In this document: positions 1 through 8,388 of the stretch, piece after piece
Layout: each line of letters begins with the position of its first letter
How positions within the stretch are numbered: position 1 is the first letter of the stretch
Origin: Myroides sp. N17-2
Lineage (GTDB): Bacteria > Bacteroidota > Bacteroidia > Flavobacteriales > Flavobacteriaceae
Length of the DNA: 56,133 nt
Assembly: GCF_002286775.1 (NCBI RefSeq)
Contig: NZ_NSGJ01000034.1
Coordinates: 1 to 56,133 of the forward strand
Reading direction: 5' to 3'
The notes under the pieces: model-generated
Database searches by the model: none
What the model was told of the DNA's origin: nothing
The model's input: the letters and a program-made list of their open reading frames with translations, nothing else
Made by a program: the position numbers and the translations under genes

Positions 1-93
1 TTTAATGCCAAAATTAAAGCATTCAGGGCTCAATTTAGAGGAGTAAGAGATATTGACTTCTTCTTATACAGATTGACTAAACTTTATGCATAA
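1..93 (+). mobile_element. C-terminal end of an insertion-sequence transposase (partial)
   Basis: The window opens inside an open frame on the plus strand, giving 30 residues before a TAA at 91-93. The piece contains AFRAQFRGVRD and ends FFLYRLTKLYA. I recognise this as the C-terminus of ISL3/ISAon1-like DDE transposases of Bacteroidetes, where the same basic-aromatic tail recurs. The start, the catalytic residues and the left end of the element lie outside the window, so family and integrity cannot be judged. The transposase reads toward the tRNA-His cluster and is separated from it by a strong terminator hairpin. Confidence 0.6.
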
Positions 94-144
94 ACACAAC
101 TTTTGAGATTGATCCCTAAAATGGGATTAGACTATTTATAGCAC

Positions 145-180
145 AAAAAAAGGCATTCAAATTAATGAATGCCTTTTTTT
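145..180. terminator. Bidirectional rho-independent terminator
   Basis: A perfect hairpin (core stem ggcattca/tgaatgcc, 6-nt loop) is bordered by seven A on the left and seven T on the right, so it can terminate in both directions. It sits between the plus-strand transposase end and the minus-strand tRNA-His operon and would end both transcripts. Confidence 0.85.
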
Positions 181-183
181 AAA

Positions 184-259
184 GGGTAACTAATGGGATT
201 CGAACCCACGACCTCTGGAACCACAATCAAGCGCTCTAACCAACTGAGCTATAGCTACC
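184..259 (-). tRNA. tRNA-His (GTG), last of four tandem copies
   Basis: The 76-nt gene folds as a cloverleaf with anticodon GTG in the loop TTGTGGT. It encodes the extra 5' G(-1) opposite C73, which is the histidine identity pair, and does not encode CCA. The acceptor stem has one G-U wobble. The anticodon stem reads CTTGA/TCCAG, so the middle pair is a U-C mismatch that the copy at 448-523 lacks. The sequence is identical to the copies at 348 and 545. It is last in transcription order, 88 nt from the next copy, and followed by a terminator. Confidence 0.9.
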
Positions 260-333
260 ATGTATTAAGAACTTCACAATAACTATATTTCGTTATTATA
301 CTTACTGTTCATTCTAGGTTTAATCTTAATTTC

Positions 334-445
334 AATAAAAGTACTTAGGGTAACTAATGGGATTCGAACCCACGACCTCTGGAACCACAATCAAGCGCTC
401 TAACCAACTGAGCTATAGCTACCATATAACGATAGTACTTTTATT
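334..445. repeat. 12-bp inverted repeat bracketing the second tRNA-His
   Basis: aataaaagtact at 334-345 is the exact reverse complement of agtacttttatt at 434-445. The two arms flank the tRNA at 348-423 within a few bases on each side. In the primary transcript they could pair and hold the tRNA on a stem, which might serve as a processing structure. The other copies lack such arms. The processing role is inference. Confidence 0.5.
348..423 (-). tRNA. tRNA-His (GTG), third copy in transcription order
   Basis: This 76-nt tRNA is identical to the copies at 184 and 545, with the GTG anticodon, encoded G(-1):C73 pair and no encoded CCA. It carries the same U-C mismatch at the centre of the anticodon stem. 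It is 24 nt from the canonical copy at 448 and is flanked by a 12-bp inverted repeat (334-345 and 434-445). Confidence 0.9.
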
Positions 446-447
446 TA

Positions 448-523
448 GGGTAACTAATGGGGTTCGAACCCACGACCTCCGGAACCACAATCCGGCGCTC
501 TAACCAGCTGAGCTATAGCTACC
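448..523 (-). tRNA. tRNA-His (GTG), canonical copy
   Basis: The same cloverleaf as its neighbours, but the anticodon stem is CCGGA/TCCGG with five Watson-Crick pairs. The D-arm reads CAGCTGG rather than CAGTTGG, and the T-stem closes with an extra C. It also carries G(-1):C73. As the only copy with a fully paired anticodon stem, it is probably the principal functional histidine tRNA of this cluster. Confidence 0.93.
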
Positions 524-544
524 ATGTTAAACAGTGTAATAATA

Positions 545-620
545 GGGTAACTAATGGGATTCGAACCCACGACCTCTGGAACCACAATCAAGCGCTCTAA
601 CCAACTGAGCTATAGCTACC
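545..620 (-). tRNA. tRNA-His (GTG), first of four tandem copies
   Basis: This 76-nt tRNA is first in the operon, directly after the promoter at 641-670. It is identical to the copies at 184 and 348, including the U-C mismatch in the anticodon stem. The spacer to the canonical copy is 21 nt, so the genes are almost certainly cotranscribed. Confidence 0.9.
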
Positions 621-640
621 ATGTTTCTGTTTAACGAGTG

Positions 641-670
641 CAAATTTAGCGATTTTTCTATACCCTGCAA
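641..670 (-). promoter_or_regulatory. Bacteroidetes-type promoter of the tRNA-His operon
   Basis: On the minus strand a TTG (668-670) is followed after exactly 19 nt by TAAATTTG (641-648). This fits the Bacteroidetes sigma-ABfr consensus TTG-N19-TAnnTTTG. Transcription would start about 15 nt before the first tRNA-His. Confidence 0.75.
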
Positions 671-698
671 GCTTTTTCAAGACTTTTTTACAACAATT

Positions 699-1415
699 TT
701 ATATCAAATCTTCTAATGTGTTGACAGCTAAATACCTTTCAACTGTAAAACCTTCTGCAAAATCTTTATTAATTAGTCGGCCTAGGTCCTGCGCACGATA
801 GGTAATGCTATCTAAAAAGTTTTTTGAGGTAATCGGTGTACTTGGTTCTTTTGAATTCGTATCAAAAAACTGTGTACTATATGCCATTACAGAGGCTACT
901 TTTTTATCCATAAAGCCAGTTACATCTACTACGAAGTCTGGCTCTATATTTTTCCACTGTATATAATGATAAACAACTTTAGGTCTCCATGCCTCTTGGT
1001 TTACTCCATCTATAGAAGTTTCTATTTTTCTAAGACCTGATAAAAAACACGCATCAGAGACTACTTTACTCCCTTTACTATGATCAATATGTCTATCGTC
1101 AATCGCGTTGCACAGTACTATCTCAGGACGGTACTTGCGTATCATCTTAATAATCTCTAGTTGGTGTGCTTCATCATTAACAAAGAATCCATCTCTAAAC
1201 TTTAGATTCTCTCTTACATTCACTCCTAATACTTCAGCAGCATTAGTTGCTTCTACTTTTCGAATAGCAGCTGATCCTCTTGTTCCAAGTTCTCCTTGTG
1301 TAAGATCTACTATCCCTACTTGTTTACCTAATGATACTTCTTTTGCTATCGTTGCTCCACAACCTAATTCTACATCATCAGGATGTGCTCCAAATGCTAA
1401 TATATCTAATTTCAC
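699..1415 (-). CDS. bshB1: Bacillithiol biosynthesis deacetylase BshB1
   Basis: A 238-residue cytoplasmic LmbE/PIG-L family zinc hydrolase. BshB1 removes the acetyl group from N-acetylglucosaminyl-malate in the second step of bacillithiol synthesis, the low-molecular-weight thiol of many Flavobacteria. The metal-binding AHPDDVE motif is at residues 10-16 and the second histidine motif, RHIDH, at 108-112. Length and order match the BshB1 branch rather than the longer MshB or BshB2 types. The stop lies shortly upstream of the tRNA-His promoter. It follows the isochorismate synthase gene on the same strand with a 118-nt gap, so it may or may not share that transcript. The bshA and bshC partners are not in the window. 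Confidence 0.9.
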   Translation of the reverse strand: MKLDILAFGAHPDDVELGCGATIAKEVSLGKQVGIVDLTQGELGTRGSAAIRKVEATNAAEVLGVNVRENLKFRDGFFVNDEAHQLEIIKMIRKYRPEIVLCNAIDDRHIDHSKGSKVVSDACFLSGLRKIETSIDGVNQEAWRPKVVYHYIQWKNIEPDFVVDVTGFMDKKVASVMAYSTQFFDTNSKEPSTPITSKNFLDSITYRAQDLGRLINKDFAEGFTVERYLAVNTLEDLI

Positions 1416-1533
1416 TGTTTTTGTTTTTTGTTATTCTGTTTTTTTTGTGATGTTGTATTTTCCTGTCACAGATTGCAAATCTGCCTCATTGTTGTATTCA
1501 ATCCATAGAAAGCCAACAATTCCTAATTTGTAA

Positions 1534-2592
1534 TTAAATTAGCGCTTTCTTCATTGTAGAAGATTTATTGACAGTCTCTATAAATTCGCTTGTAGGATCA
1601 CTATCAATAGTAACTCCGCATCCGATATACAGATTCACTTTATCTGTTTCAATATTCATACAACGCAAATTTACGAATAGATTTGTTTCTTCCGTATTTT
1701 CAGCTTCTACATTACAATTTAGTTCTCCTAAATAACCGGCATAGTAGCCTCTATCATATCCCTCTTCTTTTACAAGAAAATCACGAGCAACATCCTTTGG
1801 CATCCCACAAACAGCAGGAGTAGGATGAAGTGCTTCAATTATTGATTTAAGGTTTTCATCCTTTAAAGTAGCTGTAATATCTGTACAAATATGCATCACT
1901 TTAGCTGCTCTTTTAGAGTAAGGTTCTGAAGTGCTAATTTGGTCTGAGAATGGTCTTAATGTATCTGTTATAAAGTCTGTAACGAATAGCTGTTCTTCTT
2001 TTTCTTTAATCCCCCACTCTACTTCAGTTTGTCCATGATTAACTTGTGTGCCTGCTAATGCCATAGTCTTTAATGTATTGCCATTTACAGCTAATAATGT
2101 TTCGGGAGTTGCCCCCATCCACAGTCCTATTTCAGGGTGATATACTAAAGAGCAGAAAGCTGTAGGATATATACTGCATAGCTTATTGAATAGTTGACCT
2201 AAGTCTTCTACTTTAAAAGGAATACTCTCTTTACGAGAAGGTACCACCTTTCCGAACTCCCCCTCTTTAATCGCTTTAACACATCGCGTAACTAGATCTT
2301 CAAAAGCTTGCTTTGCTACTAGATCATTATAATCAAGTGCAACTTCAGTTAGTGTAGTTATAATCTCGTTTAATTCTTCTTTTATGATAGCAGATTCTAC
2401 TAATGGTATATAAAATCGCTTACCATCAGCAAATGGCGCAAATACAAAACCTTGTTCTTCAAAGGTCTCAACAGGATGAAGAGTATATGTCTTTTGGAAT
2501 AATCCTACTGCTGTCTTAGAATTGGGCTTGCGATAAACAGCAAAAGGCTTATTATCACTATATTGTTTTGCTAAACATTTAAATAAATACAT
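1534..2592 (-). CDS. menF: Isochorismate synthase (chorismate-binding family)
   Basis: A 352-residue MenF/EntC-type enzyme that converts chorismate to isochorismate at the entry to menaquinone synthesis. Conserved blocks are visible in order: GKVVPSR at 114-120 with the general-base lysine, GATPETLL at 160-167, ALAGT at 178-182, HPTPAVCG at 256-263 and GCGVTIDSDP at 324-333. The length is typical of the short flavobacterial form, which has a compact N-terminus. The menI-like thioesterase lies upstream on the same strand, which supports a menaquinone rather than siderophore role. The family cannot be assigned to MenF or EntC by motif alone; context decides. Confidence 0.85.
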   Translation of the reverse strand: MYLFKCLAKQYSDNKPFAVYRKPNSKTAVGLFQKTYTLHPVETFEEQGFVFAPFADGKRFYIPLVESAIIKEELNEIITTLTEVALDYNDLVAKQAFEDLVTRCVKAIKEGEFGKVVPSRKESIPFKVEDLGQLFNKLCSIYPTAFCSLVYHPEIGLWMGATPETLLAVNGNTLKTMALAGTQVNHGQTEVEWGIKEKEEQLFVTDFITDTLRPFSDQISTSEPYSKRAAKVMHICTDITATLKDENLKSIIEALHPTPAVCGMPKDVARDFLVKEEGYDRGYYAGYLGELNCNVEAENTEETNLFVNLRCMNIETDKVNLYIGCGVTIDSDPTSEFIETVNKSSTMKKALI

Positions 2593-2708
2593 CTTTTATG
2601 TGATTTTGTTCTTCTATGAGTTTATTATTTTGTTTTGCTCCACGGATTACACTCTTAAATTTGCATCATCCTCATCACAAAAAACCAAAATAACAAAATC
2701 ACTTTAAA

Positions 2709-3131
2709 TTATTTATCAATAACTATGTTCGTAATCTTACATATAGAGACTAATACATCATTCTCATCTGTGATTCTAATTTCCCATAGATGCAGTGTAC
2801 GCCCTCTATGAAGTAGTTTAGCTGTACCGATAACGTATCCTGCACGCTTACTCTTTACGTGATTAGCTGATATCTCTATTCCTCTGATTTCTTGCTTAGC
2901 AGGATCTATTAACATTAAGGAAGCTCCGCTCCCTAAACTCTCTGCTAATGCAACAGATGCTCCTCCATGCAATAGTCCCATAGGTTGATGTACTCTAGGA
3001 TTAACAGGCATACGCGCTACTAAAAAGTCTGGACCTGCATCTATATATTCTATTTCTAATGTTTCCATCAGTGTGTTCTTACACACCTTTGCATACATTG
3101 CTAATAGTTCTTCTTTATTTAAATCTTTCAT
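2709..3131 (-). CDS. menI: Hotdog-fold thioesterase, probable DHNA-CoA thioesterase
   Basis: A 140-residue PaaI/MenI-type hotdog thioesterase. It carries the motif HQPMGLLHGGASVALAES at 48-65, with HGG at 55-57 and a catalytic Glu at 64. These enzymes hydrolyse aromatic acyl-CoA; next to an isochorismate synthase the likely substrate is 1,4-dihydroxy-2-naphthoyl-CoA of the menaquinone route. It is the first gene of a minus-strand group followed by menF after 116 nt. The substrate is inferred from context, since PaaI and EntH relatives share the same motif. The symbol is therefore provisional. Confidence 0.7.
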   Translation of the reverse strand: MKDLNKEELLAMYAKVCKNTLMETLEIEYIDAGPDFLVARMPVNPRVHQPMGLLHGGASVALAESLGSGASLMLIDPAKQEIRGIEISANHVKSKRAGYVIGTAKLLHRGRTLHLWEIRITDENDVLVSICKITNIVIDK

Positions 3132-3568
3132 ATTCTACTTATTTAGGATTAAGGTATAAAAGGCAAGATATGCAGTTAAAACCTTTTATTTATTTATAAA
3201 TCAAGGCATTATGTCTACATATATTAATGATATCTAACCTGTACTGAGGGTTTAACCTTAAATCTGCAACTACCATTTACTGCGAATGAATTCTACTTTA
3301 CATAGCTTCTATTAGCTCTAAAACCACACTAGAGTGTGCTTTAATCACTAATCTTACTATGTTTTGTACAATTCATTCTCGTTTAAACGTTATCTACAGT
3401 TTTAAGGTTTAAAATTAAAGGAAAATAACTGTTGATTTCTTAAAAATATTATAATTGTTTCAAATTAGGCATACTCTGTGTTTTTAATGACTTCTATCAG
3501 TTCTTACTATCCTATTTTTTTAGTAATTTTACTCCCTTGATTTTAACGATACTATTTACAACAATATA
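3132..3568. other. 437-nt divergent intergenic region containing a MITE-like repeat
   Basis: The space between the menI-like gene (minus) and tsaC (plus) must hold divergent promoters, but I could not pick out a clean TTG-N19-TAnnTTTG pair. About 164 bp of it is the diverged repeat copy A. No open frame of interest was seen. Confidence 0.6.
3250..3413 (+). repeat. MITE-like intergenic repeat, copy A (diverged)
   Basis: About 164 bp, bounded by imperfect terminal inverted repeats: tttaaccttaaatctg at 3251-3266 against cagttttaaggtttaaa at 3397-3413. The interior aligns end to end with the reverse complement of copy B (24754-24917). Shared blocks include aattctact, catagct, ttagctcta and atcactaat. 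A central palindrome reads cacact-ag-agtgtg at 3325-3338. Copy B has catact/agtatg at that place, so the substitutions keep the arms paired. Confidence 0.7.
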
Positions 3569-4138
3569 ATGGAAGATATCCAACAAGAAGTTTTTAAAGC
3601 ATACGAAGTCATTAAAAATGGTGGTATAATCTTATACCCTACTGATACAGTGTGGGGAATAGGATGCGATGCTAATAATCCTGAAGCAGTCAAAAAGATA
3701 TATGCACTTAAGAACCGTGCTGAGTCTAAAAGTATGATCGTATTAACGACTGAGAGATTATTTCACAAAGTGTTTAGCTCACCACCTGAAGTAACATGGG
3801 ATTTACTAAACTGTACTGAAAAACCAACTACTTTAATATTAGACAATCCCAAGTATGTAGCGAAAGAGATTATCTCTGAAGATAATTCGCTAGGGATACG
3901 CATTACAGAGGAACCATTCTGCTTTAGATTGATAGAGAAAATGAAATCACCTTTAGTATCTACTTCTGCTAATGTTAGCGGTTATCCTACACCTCGTAAC
4001 TTTAGCGAGATAACAAAAGAAATTATAGAAGGTGTTGACTATGTAGTGAACCTACGTCAACAAGATACTAAACCAACTACTCCTTCAACTATTATTAAAT
4101 TAAAAGCAAATAGCCAAGTAACTATCATTAGAAAATAG
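3569..4138 (+). CDS. tsaC: L-threonylcarbamoyladenylate synthase (Sua5/YrdC/YwlC family)
   Basis: A 189-residue YrdC-domain protein that makes threonylcarbamoyl-AMP from threonine, bicarbonate and ATP for the t6A modification of ANN-decoding tRNAs. The family blocks are visible near the N-terminus (GGIILYPTDTVWGIGCDA, about 17-34), then KNRAESKSM and, in the C-terminal half, SPLVSTSANVSG. The length is that of the single-domain TsaC form without the Sua5 C-terminal domain. The gene begins a plus-strand series with cca 22 nt downstream, so two tRNA maturation functions are adjacent. Confidence 0.9.
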   Translation: MEDIQQEVFKAYEVIKNGGIILYPTDTVWGIGCDANNPEAVKKIYALKNRAESKSMIVLTTERLFHKVFSSPPEVTWDLLNCTEKPTTLILDNPKYVAKEIISEDNSLGIRITEEPFCFRLIEKMKSPLVSTSANVSGYPTPRNFSEITKEIIEGVDYVVNLRQQDTKPTTPSTIIKLKANSQVTIIRK

Positions 4139-4160
4139 TCACTCACCTATTGAATATATT

Positions 4161-5597
4161 ATGACTGATACCCCAATATATAAAGAAGCCATAACACATC
4201 CTATATTTGAATATATCTCTAAAGCAGCTGAGAGTTTAAATGTAGACAGCTATGTAATTGGCGGATTTGTAAGAGATTTTTTATTAAAAAGAGATTCTAA
4301 GAAAGATATCGATATCGTAGCTGTAGGCAGCGGTATCGAATTAGCACTTAAAGTTTCTGAATTACTTCCTAATAAACCTAAAGTACAAGTTTTTAAAAAC
4401 TATGGTACAGCTATGCTTCGCTATGACGATATCGATATCGAATTTGTCGGTGCAAGAAAAGAGTCTTATCACTTCGAAAGCAGAAAACCTGTAGTAGAGG
4501 ATGGTACTTTAGAAGATGACCAAAACAGACGTGACTTTACCATCAATGCTTTAGCGATATCGTTAAAGAAGAGTACGTATGGAGAGTTAGTAGATCCATT
4601 TAACGGTGTAGAGGATCTTGCAAATAAGATTATACGCACACCATTAGATCCAGATATTACTTATTCTGATGATCCACTGCGTATGATGAGAGCTATTCGC
4701 TTCGCTTCTCAACTAGACTTTATGATAGAACAGCGATCTCTAGATTCTATAACAACGAATCACAAGAGATTAGAGATTATATCAGGAGAGCGTATAGTTG
4801 ATGAACTAAATAAGATACTAATGTCTAAAAAGCCTTCTAAAGGATTTTTGTTGTTATATAAAACAGGATTACTAGATCTGATCTTACCTGAATTAACAGC
4901 GCTTAATCAAGTAGAAGAGATAGAAGGGCATACACATAAGAATAACTTCTACCACTCACTAGAGGTAGTAGATAATATCTGTGAGAATACAGATGACCTA
5001 TGGTTAAGATGGTCAGCGTTATTACACGATATCGGTAAAGCACCTACTAAACGCTTCTCTAAGAAACAAGGTTGGACATTCCATGGACACGAATTCTTAG
5101 GTGGTAAAATGGTAAAGAAGATCTTTATGAGATTACACATGCCGTTAAATCAAAAGATGAAGTTCGTACAGCAGATGGTTATTATGAGTTCTAGACCTAT
5201 AGTCTTAGCTCAGAAAGAGGTGACAGATTCTGCAGTGCGTAGATTAGTCTTTGACGCAGGAGAGCATGTAGAAGATTTAATGACGCTATGTGAGGCAGAT
5301 ATTACAACAAAGAATCCTTCTAAGTTTAAGAAATACCACAATAACTTTAAGATCGTTAGAGATAAGATCGTAGAGGTAGAAGAACGCGATCATGTACGTA
5401 ACTTCCAACCTCCTATTACCGGAGAGGAAATTATGGAACTTTATGATTTAAAGCCATGTCGTGAAATCGGTATGATTAAAGAGGCTATTAAAGAAGCTAT
5501 CCTAGAAGGTGTTATCCCTAATGAATATGATGCAGCTTATGAGTTTATGGTAAGTAAAGCATCTAAAATGGGACTTGAAATCGTAAATAATAAATAA
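4161..5597 (+). CDS. cca: CCA tRNA nucleotidyltransferase with HD domain
   Basis: A 478-residue class II nucleotidyltransferase that adds or repairs the 3' CCA end of tRNAs. This is needed here because the tRNAs and tmRNA in this window do not encode CCA. Motifs are GGFVRDFL at 34-41, the metal-binding DID at 49-51 and RRDFTINALA at 123-132. The C-terminal HD phosphohydrolase domain has LLHDIGKAPT with His289-Asp290. The HD-fused, roughly 480-residue form is usual in Bacteroidetes. It follows tsaC closely and is followed by ctaA after only 4 nt, suggesting a tsaC-cca-ctaA transcript. Confidence 0.92.
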   Translation: MTDTPIYKEAITHPIFEYISKAAESLNVDSYVIGGFVRDFLLKRDSKKDIDIVAVGSGIELALKVSELLPNKPKVQVFKNYGTAMLRYDDIDIEFVGARKESYHFESRKPVVEDGTLEDDQNRRDFTINALAISLKKSTYGELVDPFNGVEDLANKIIRTPLDPDITYSDDPLRMMRAIRFASQLDFMIEQRSLDSITTNHKRLEIISGERIVDELNKILMSKKPSKGFLLLYKTGLLDLILPELTALNQVEEIEGHTHKNNFYHSLEVVDNICENTDDLWLRWSALLHDIGKAPTKRFSKKQGWTFHGHEFLGGKMVKKIFMRLHMPLNQKMKFVQQMVIMSSRPIVLAQKEVTDSAVRRLVFDAGEHVEDLMTLCEADITTKNPSKFKKYHNNFKIVRDKIVEVEERDHVRNFQPPITGEEIMELYDLKPCREIGMIKEAIKEAILEGVIPNEYDAAYEFMVSKASKMGLEIVNNK

Positions 5598-5601
5598 AAA
5601 T

Positions 5602-6639
5602 ATGAGAAACTATTTTTTGCCATTGGCTAAAGCATCGCTTATACTAGTTTACATAGTGATATTAGCAGGTGCGGCAGTGAGAATGACAGGTTCAGGAATG
5701 GGCTGTCCAGATTGGCCAAAGTGTTTTGGATACTACATCCCCCCTACAGAAGAACAAGCAATCACATGGGAACCGAATAGAGAGTATGAAAAAGGACAAA
5801 TGATCATTCACGATCAAAGTCTATGGAAAGCAAAAGATACTTTCACTACTTCGGCTACTTATGAAGAAAGTCATTGGGAGAAATATACTCGTCATGACTA
5901 TGCAGAGTTTAACCCTAGTCATACTTGGGTAGAATATATAAATAGATTATCCGGAGCATTAGCAGGGGTAGTTTGTGTAGCTATGGCTATTGCGTCTTTT
6001 GGATTTTGGAGAGATCGCAAGGGACTTGTATTTGCTTCTTGGTTAGTAGTTTTCTTAATGGGATTCCAAGCTTGGTTAGGAGCTACAGTTGTTTATTCTG
6101 TGCTAAACCCTATTAAAATCACTATTCACATGGTGATGGCATTAGTAATCGTAGCGATAATTATCGGTATTATCAAAAGTGCTAAAAAAGGAACTGAAAT
6201 TAAGAAATACAATGGAACATTTAGAACATTGTTAGCTATATCTCTAATCTTTACTCTTGCTCAAGTAGTACTTGGAACCCAAGTACGTGAGTTTATAGAT
6301 GAACAAGTACAAGCAGGAATTGGAAACGAGTATTTATGGTTAAATAGTCCTACTGTAGAATTCTATATTCACCGTAGTTTCTCATTCTTAATCTTGTTCT
6401 TAAACATGTATTTATTCTATATCAATAGGAGTTTGAACTTAGGTTTTGACAAGATGAAGTGGGTAATGATTATGTTGATACTAGAGATATTCACAGGAAT
6501 AATGATGTACTATGTACACTTCCCTTTTGGAACGCAAGCAGCGCATTTAGTATTAGCGTCTATTCTATTCGGAATTCAATTCCAATTGATATTAGAATCA
6601 AGAAAGTGTTATTACAGTGGTAAAAGTAACTTAGATTAG
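5602..6639 (+). CDS. ctaA: Heme A synthase (COX15/CtaA family)
   Basis: A 345-residue multi-spanning inner-membrane protein that oxidises heme O to heme A for cytochrome c oxidase. The first transmembrane segment ends in VRMTGSGMGCPDWPKCFG, with the conserved Cys35 and Cys41 of the CtaA extracellular loop. Later histidines precede and follow membrane segments (EYINRLSGALAG, ITIHMVMAL, FYIHRSFSFL, AAHLVLAS), as expected for heme ligands. A hydrophilic loop of about 60 residues (about 48-107) lies between the first two membrane spans. It is the last gene of the tsaC-cca-ctaA series and is followed by a strong terminator. Confidence 0.9.
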   Translation: MRNYFLPLAKASLILVYIVILAGAAVRMTGSGMGCPDWPKCFGYYIPPTEEQAITWEPNREYEKGQMIIHDQSLWKAKDTFTTSATYEESHWEKYTRHDYAEFNPSHTWVEYINRLSGALAGVVCVAMAIASFGFWRDRKGLVFASWLVVFLMGFQAWLGATVVYSVLNPIKITIHMVMALVIVAIIIGIIKSAKKGTEIKKYNGTFRTLLAISLIFTLAQVVLGTQVREFIDEQVQAGIGNEYLWLNSPTVEFYIHRSFSFLILFLNMYLFYINRSLNLGFDKMKWVMIMLILEIFTGIMMYYVHFPFGTQAAHLVLASILFGIQFQLILESRKCYYSGKSNLD

Positions 6640-6655
6640 TTTACTTGATTTATAT

Positions 6656-6697
6656 AGCTAGGGGTCTTTAAATTATATAATTTAAAGACCCCTAGCT
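6656..6697. terminator. Bidirectional terminator between ctaA and a hydrolase gene
   Basis: A perfect 19-bp stem (6656-6674 with 6679-6697, 4-nt loop atat) containing aggggtcttt/aaagacccct is followed by a short T-run. It lies between two convergent genes and can serve both. Confidence 0.9.
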
Positions 6698-6717
6698 GTT
6701 TTTATAAACTCCTTTTA

Positions 6718-7560
6718 TTACTTAGTAGCATGAATAAATTCACTTGTAGCTTTAGCGACATGTTCTAAATGTCTAGGTAGTTTATCTTCTTCATAAGGAT
6801 GTTTAGAGCCAAATACATGATCAGCACCATCCACTATATCTAATAATGAGTTTGATATCCATTGATGTAGTAACTGAGCTTCTTTTAGCGGCACAGCAGG
6901 ATCTTCTGTTCCCTGAACAATCAATGTAGGTTTCTTTAGATTCTGAGCTGCTTTCTGAATGCTAAGCTTTGCTTCATTTTCTTTATAATCTTCCCAAAAA
7001 GTAAAGTAATGTGGCATCTGCTGCTTAGTTCTTCCATTCTCACTATAAAATACTCCTTTTGTTTTCCAATTATCAAATCGAGTTCCTCTAGGAAATCTCT
7101 TTTTAAAGCCTGCCACACCTGCCCAAGTAATAACCCCTTTTACATCAGGGTTATAATAACACTGCAAGATCACTGTTCCACCTCCTCTACTATGTCCTAT
7201 AAGATATATATTATCCTTATCTACTTCTAGTTTATTTTTATAATGATCGATAACAGCAGTCAAGTCATTTTGTTCTTGTGAATAAGTATTACGTCCGAAA
7301 GCTTCTAAATCATCAAACTCACTAGGGTTCTCTAAAGTAGTTCCATTTAAAGAGAAATTAAACTTCACAACATAGCATCCCGACTCCGCTATATAATCCA
7401 TCGCTTTATCCCAAGCTCCCCAATCCTTAAACCCTTTATAACCATGGCAAAAGATAACTAAAGGCAATGCTTTACCTCCCTTAGGATAAGTATAGTCAGA
7501 AAGAAAAGATCTAGATGATCCATTTATAATTATTTCATTTTTTATCAAGTCAATTTTCAT
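6718..7560 (-). CDS. Alpha/beta hydrolase, dienelactone-hydrolase-like
   Basis: A 280-residue cytoplasmic alpha/beta hydrolase without a signal peptide. The nucleophile elbow is GHSRGG at 122-127 (Ser124), preceded by an oxyanion-loop stretch FCHGYKGFKDWGAW. Candidate acid and histidine of the triad are in GTEDPAVP (about 217-224) and ADHVFGSKHP (about 246). The substrate is unknown; the family includes esterases, peptidases and dienelactone hydrolases. The gene stands alone, ending at the shared terminator with ctaA and starting 112 nt from the divergent secreted protein gene. Confidence 0.75.
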   Translation of the reverse strand: MKIDLIKNEIIINGSSRSFLSDYTYPKGGKALPLVIFCHGYKGFKDWGAWDKAMDYIAESGCYVVKFNFSLNGTTLENPSEFDDLEAFGRNTYSQEQNDLTAVIDHYKNKLEVDKDNIYLIGHSRGGGTVILQCYYNPDVKGVITWAGVAGFKKRFPRGTRFDNWKTKGVFYSENGRTKQQMPHYFTFWEDYKENEAKLSIQKAAQNLKKPTLIVQGTEDPAVPLKEAQLLHQWISNSLLDIVDGADHVFGSKHPYEEDKLPRHLEHVAKATSEFIHATK

Positions 7561-7672
7561 ATCAGCAATTTTTAATATTCTAAAAAGATTGTTTTAAGCT
7601 TAGTTTAACCCTTTAATAGCTAAATTCGTATAACAACCTAAAAAGAATTATTACACTTAAAACTTTATTTTT

Positions 7673-8323
7673 ATGAATACATTAGAGAGATTATTTAATT
7701 CTATTAAAACTATTTCCATTCAAACATTGTCAATCTGCCTTGTTTTAATCTTAGTTACTACTAGTGCAACAGCACAAGAGAAGGAAAGTTTAAAAATTAA
7801 GAGTACAACAATAGAGTACCATATTAATAAGAATACTAAAGATACTGAATTAGAGCTGATAAAAAAAGAAGTTAATGATCAAAAGGTTGCTAACCTTACT
7901 TTCTCAAATATAAAACGCAATGATAAAGGAGAAATCATCTCTCTAAAGACTCAATTTAAAGATGAGAGAGGCTCTTCTCAACAAAAATCAGAATTCAATT
8001 CAAATGGCATTAGTGATTTTACTGTAAAAATAAAAGAGAATGAGACTGGTGATCGTTATCTAGAGCTAGGTAGTGCTTCTAATCAGAATCGCCAGTATGT
8101 AAATACAGCTAATGATCCCCAAGCAGCGAGAGGGCTATACTCAGAGCAATCAAACAAAGAATTAGAAGATTTCTTTGCTCAAGATTTTATGCAATTAATG
8201 CAGACTATGCAACAAGATATGGAAGCTCAGCAGGAAGCATTTATGAAGATAATGAGTGAACATGAGAAAAAAGCTGAAGAACAAACTAAAGCGGATAGTT
8301 TACCTAAGGAAAAAAAGAAATAA
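7673..8323 (+). CDS. Secreted protein of unknown function
   Basis: 216 residues. The N-terminus has a hydrophobic segment (about 18-35, ending TTSATAQEKE) consistent with a Sec signal peptide cut near residue 35. The mature part is hydrophilic and lysine-rich. The C-terminal 60 residues are dominated by Glu, Gln, Met and Lys (for example LMQTMQQDMEAQQEAFMKIM), suggesting a long helix or coiled coil. I see no catalytic motif and do not recognise a family with confidence. It is divergent from the hydrolase and ends at its own terminator, so it looks monocistronic. Confidence 0.65.
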   Translation: MNTLERLFNSIKTISIQTLSICLVLILVTTSATAQEKESLKIKSTTIEYHINKNTKDTELELIKKEVNDQKVANLTFSNIKRNDKGEIISLKTQFKDERGSSQQKSEFNSNGISDFTVKIKENETGDRYLELGSASNQNRQYVNTANDPQAARGLYSEQSNKELEDFFAQDFMQLMQTMQQDMEAQQEAFMKIMSEHEKKAEEQTKADSLPKEKKK

Positions 8324-8346
8324 CGCTATAATACTTATTAATAGAA

Positions 8347-8378
8347 AAAGCTCCATTCACAACCAAGAATGGAGCTTT
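8347..8378. terminator. Terminator between convergent genes
   Basis: A 12-bp perfect stem (aaagctccattc/gaatggagcttt, 8-nt loop) with flanking A-rich and T-rich tracts. It lies between the secreted protein gene and the end of the subtilase gene. Confidence 0.85.
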
Positions 8379-8388
8379 CTTTATTAGA

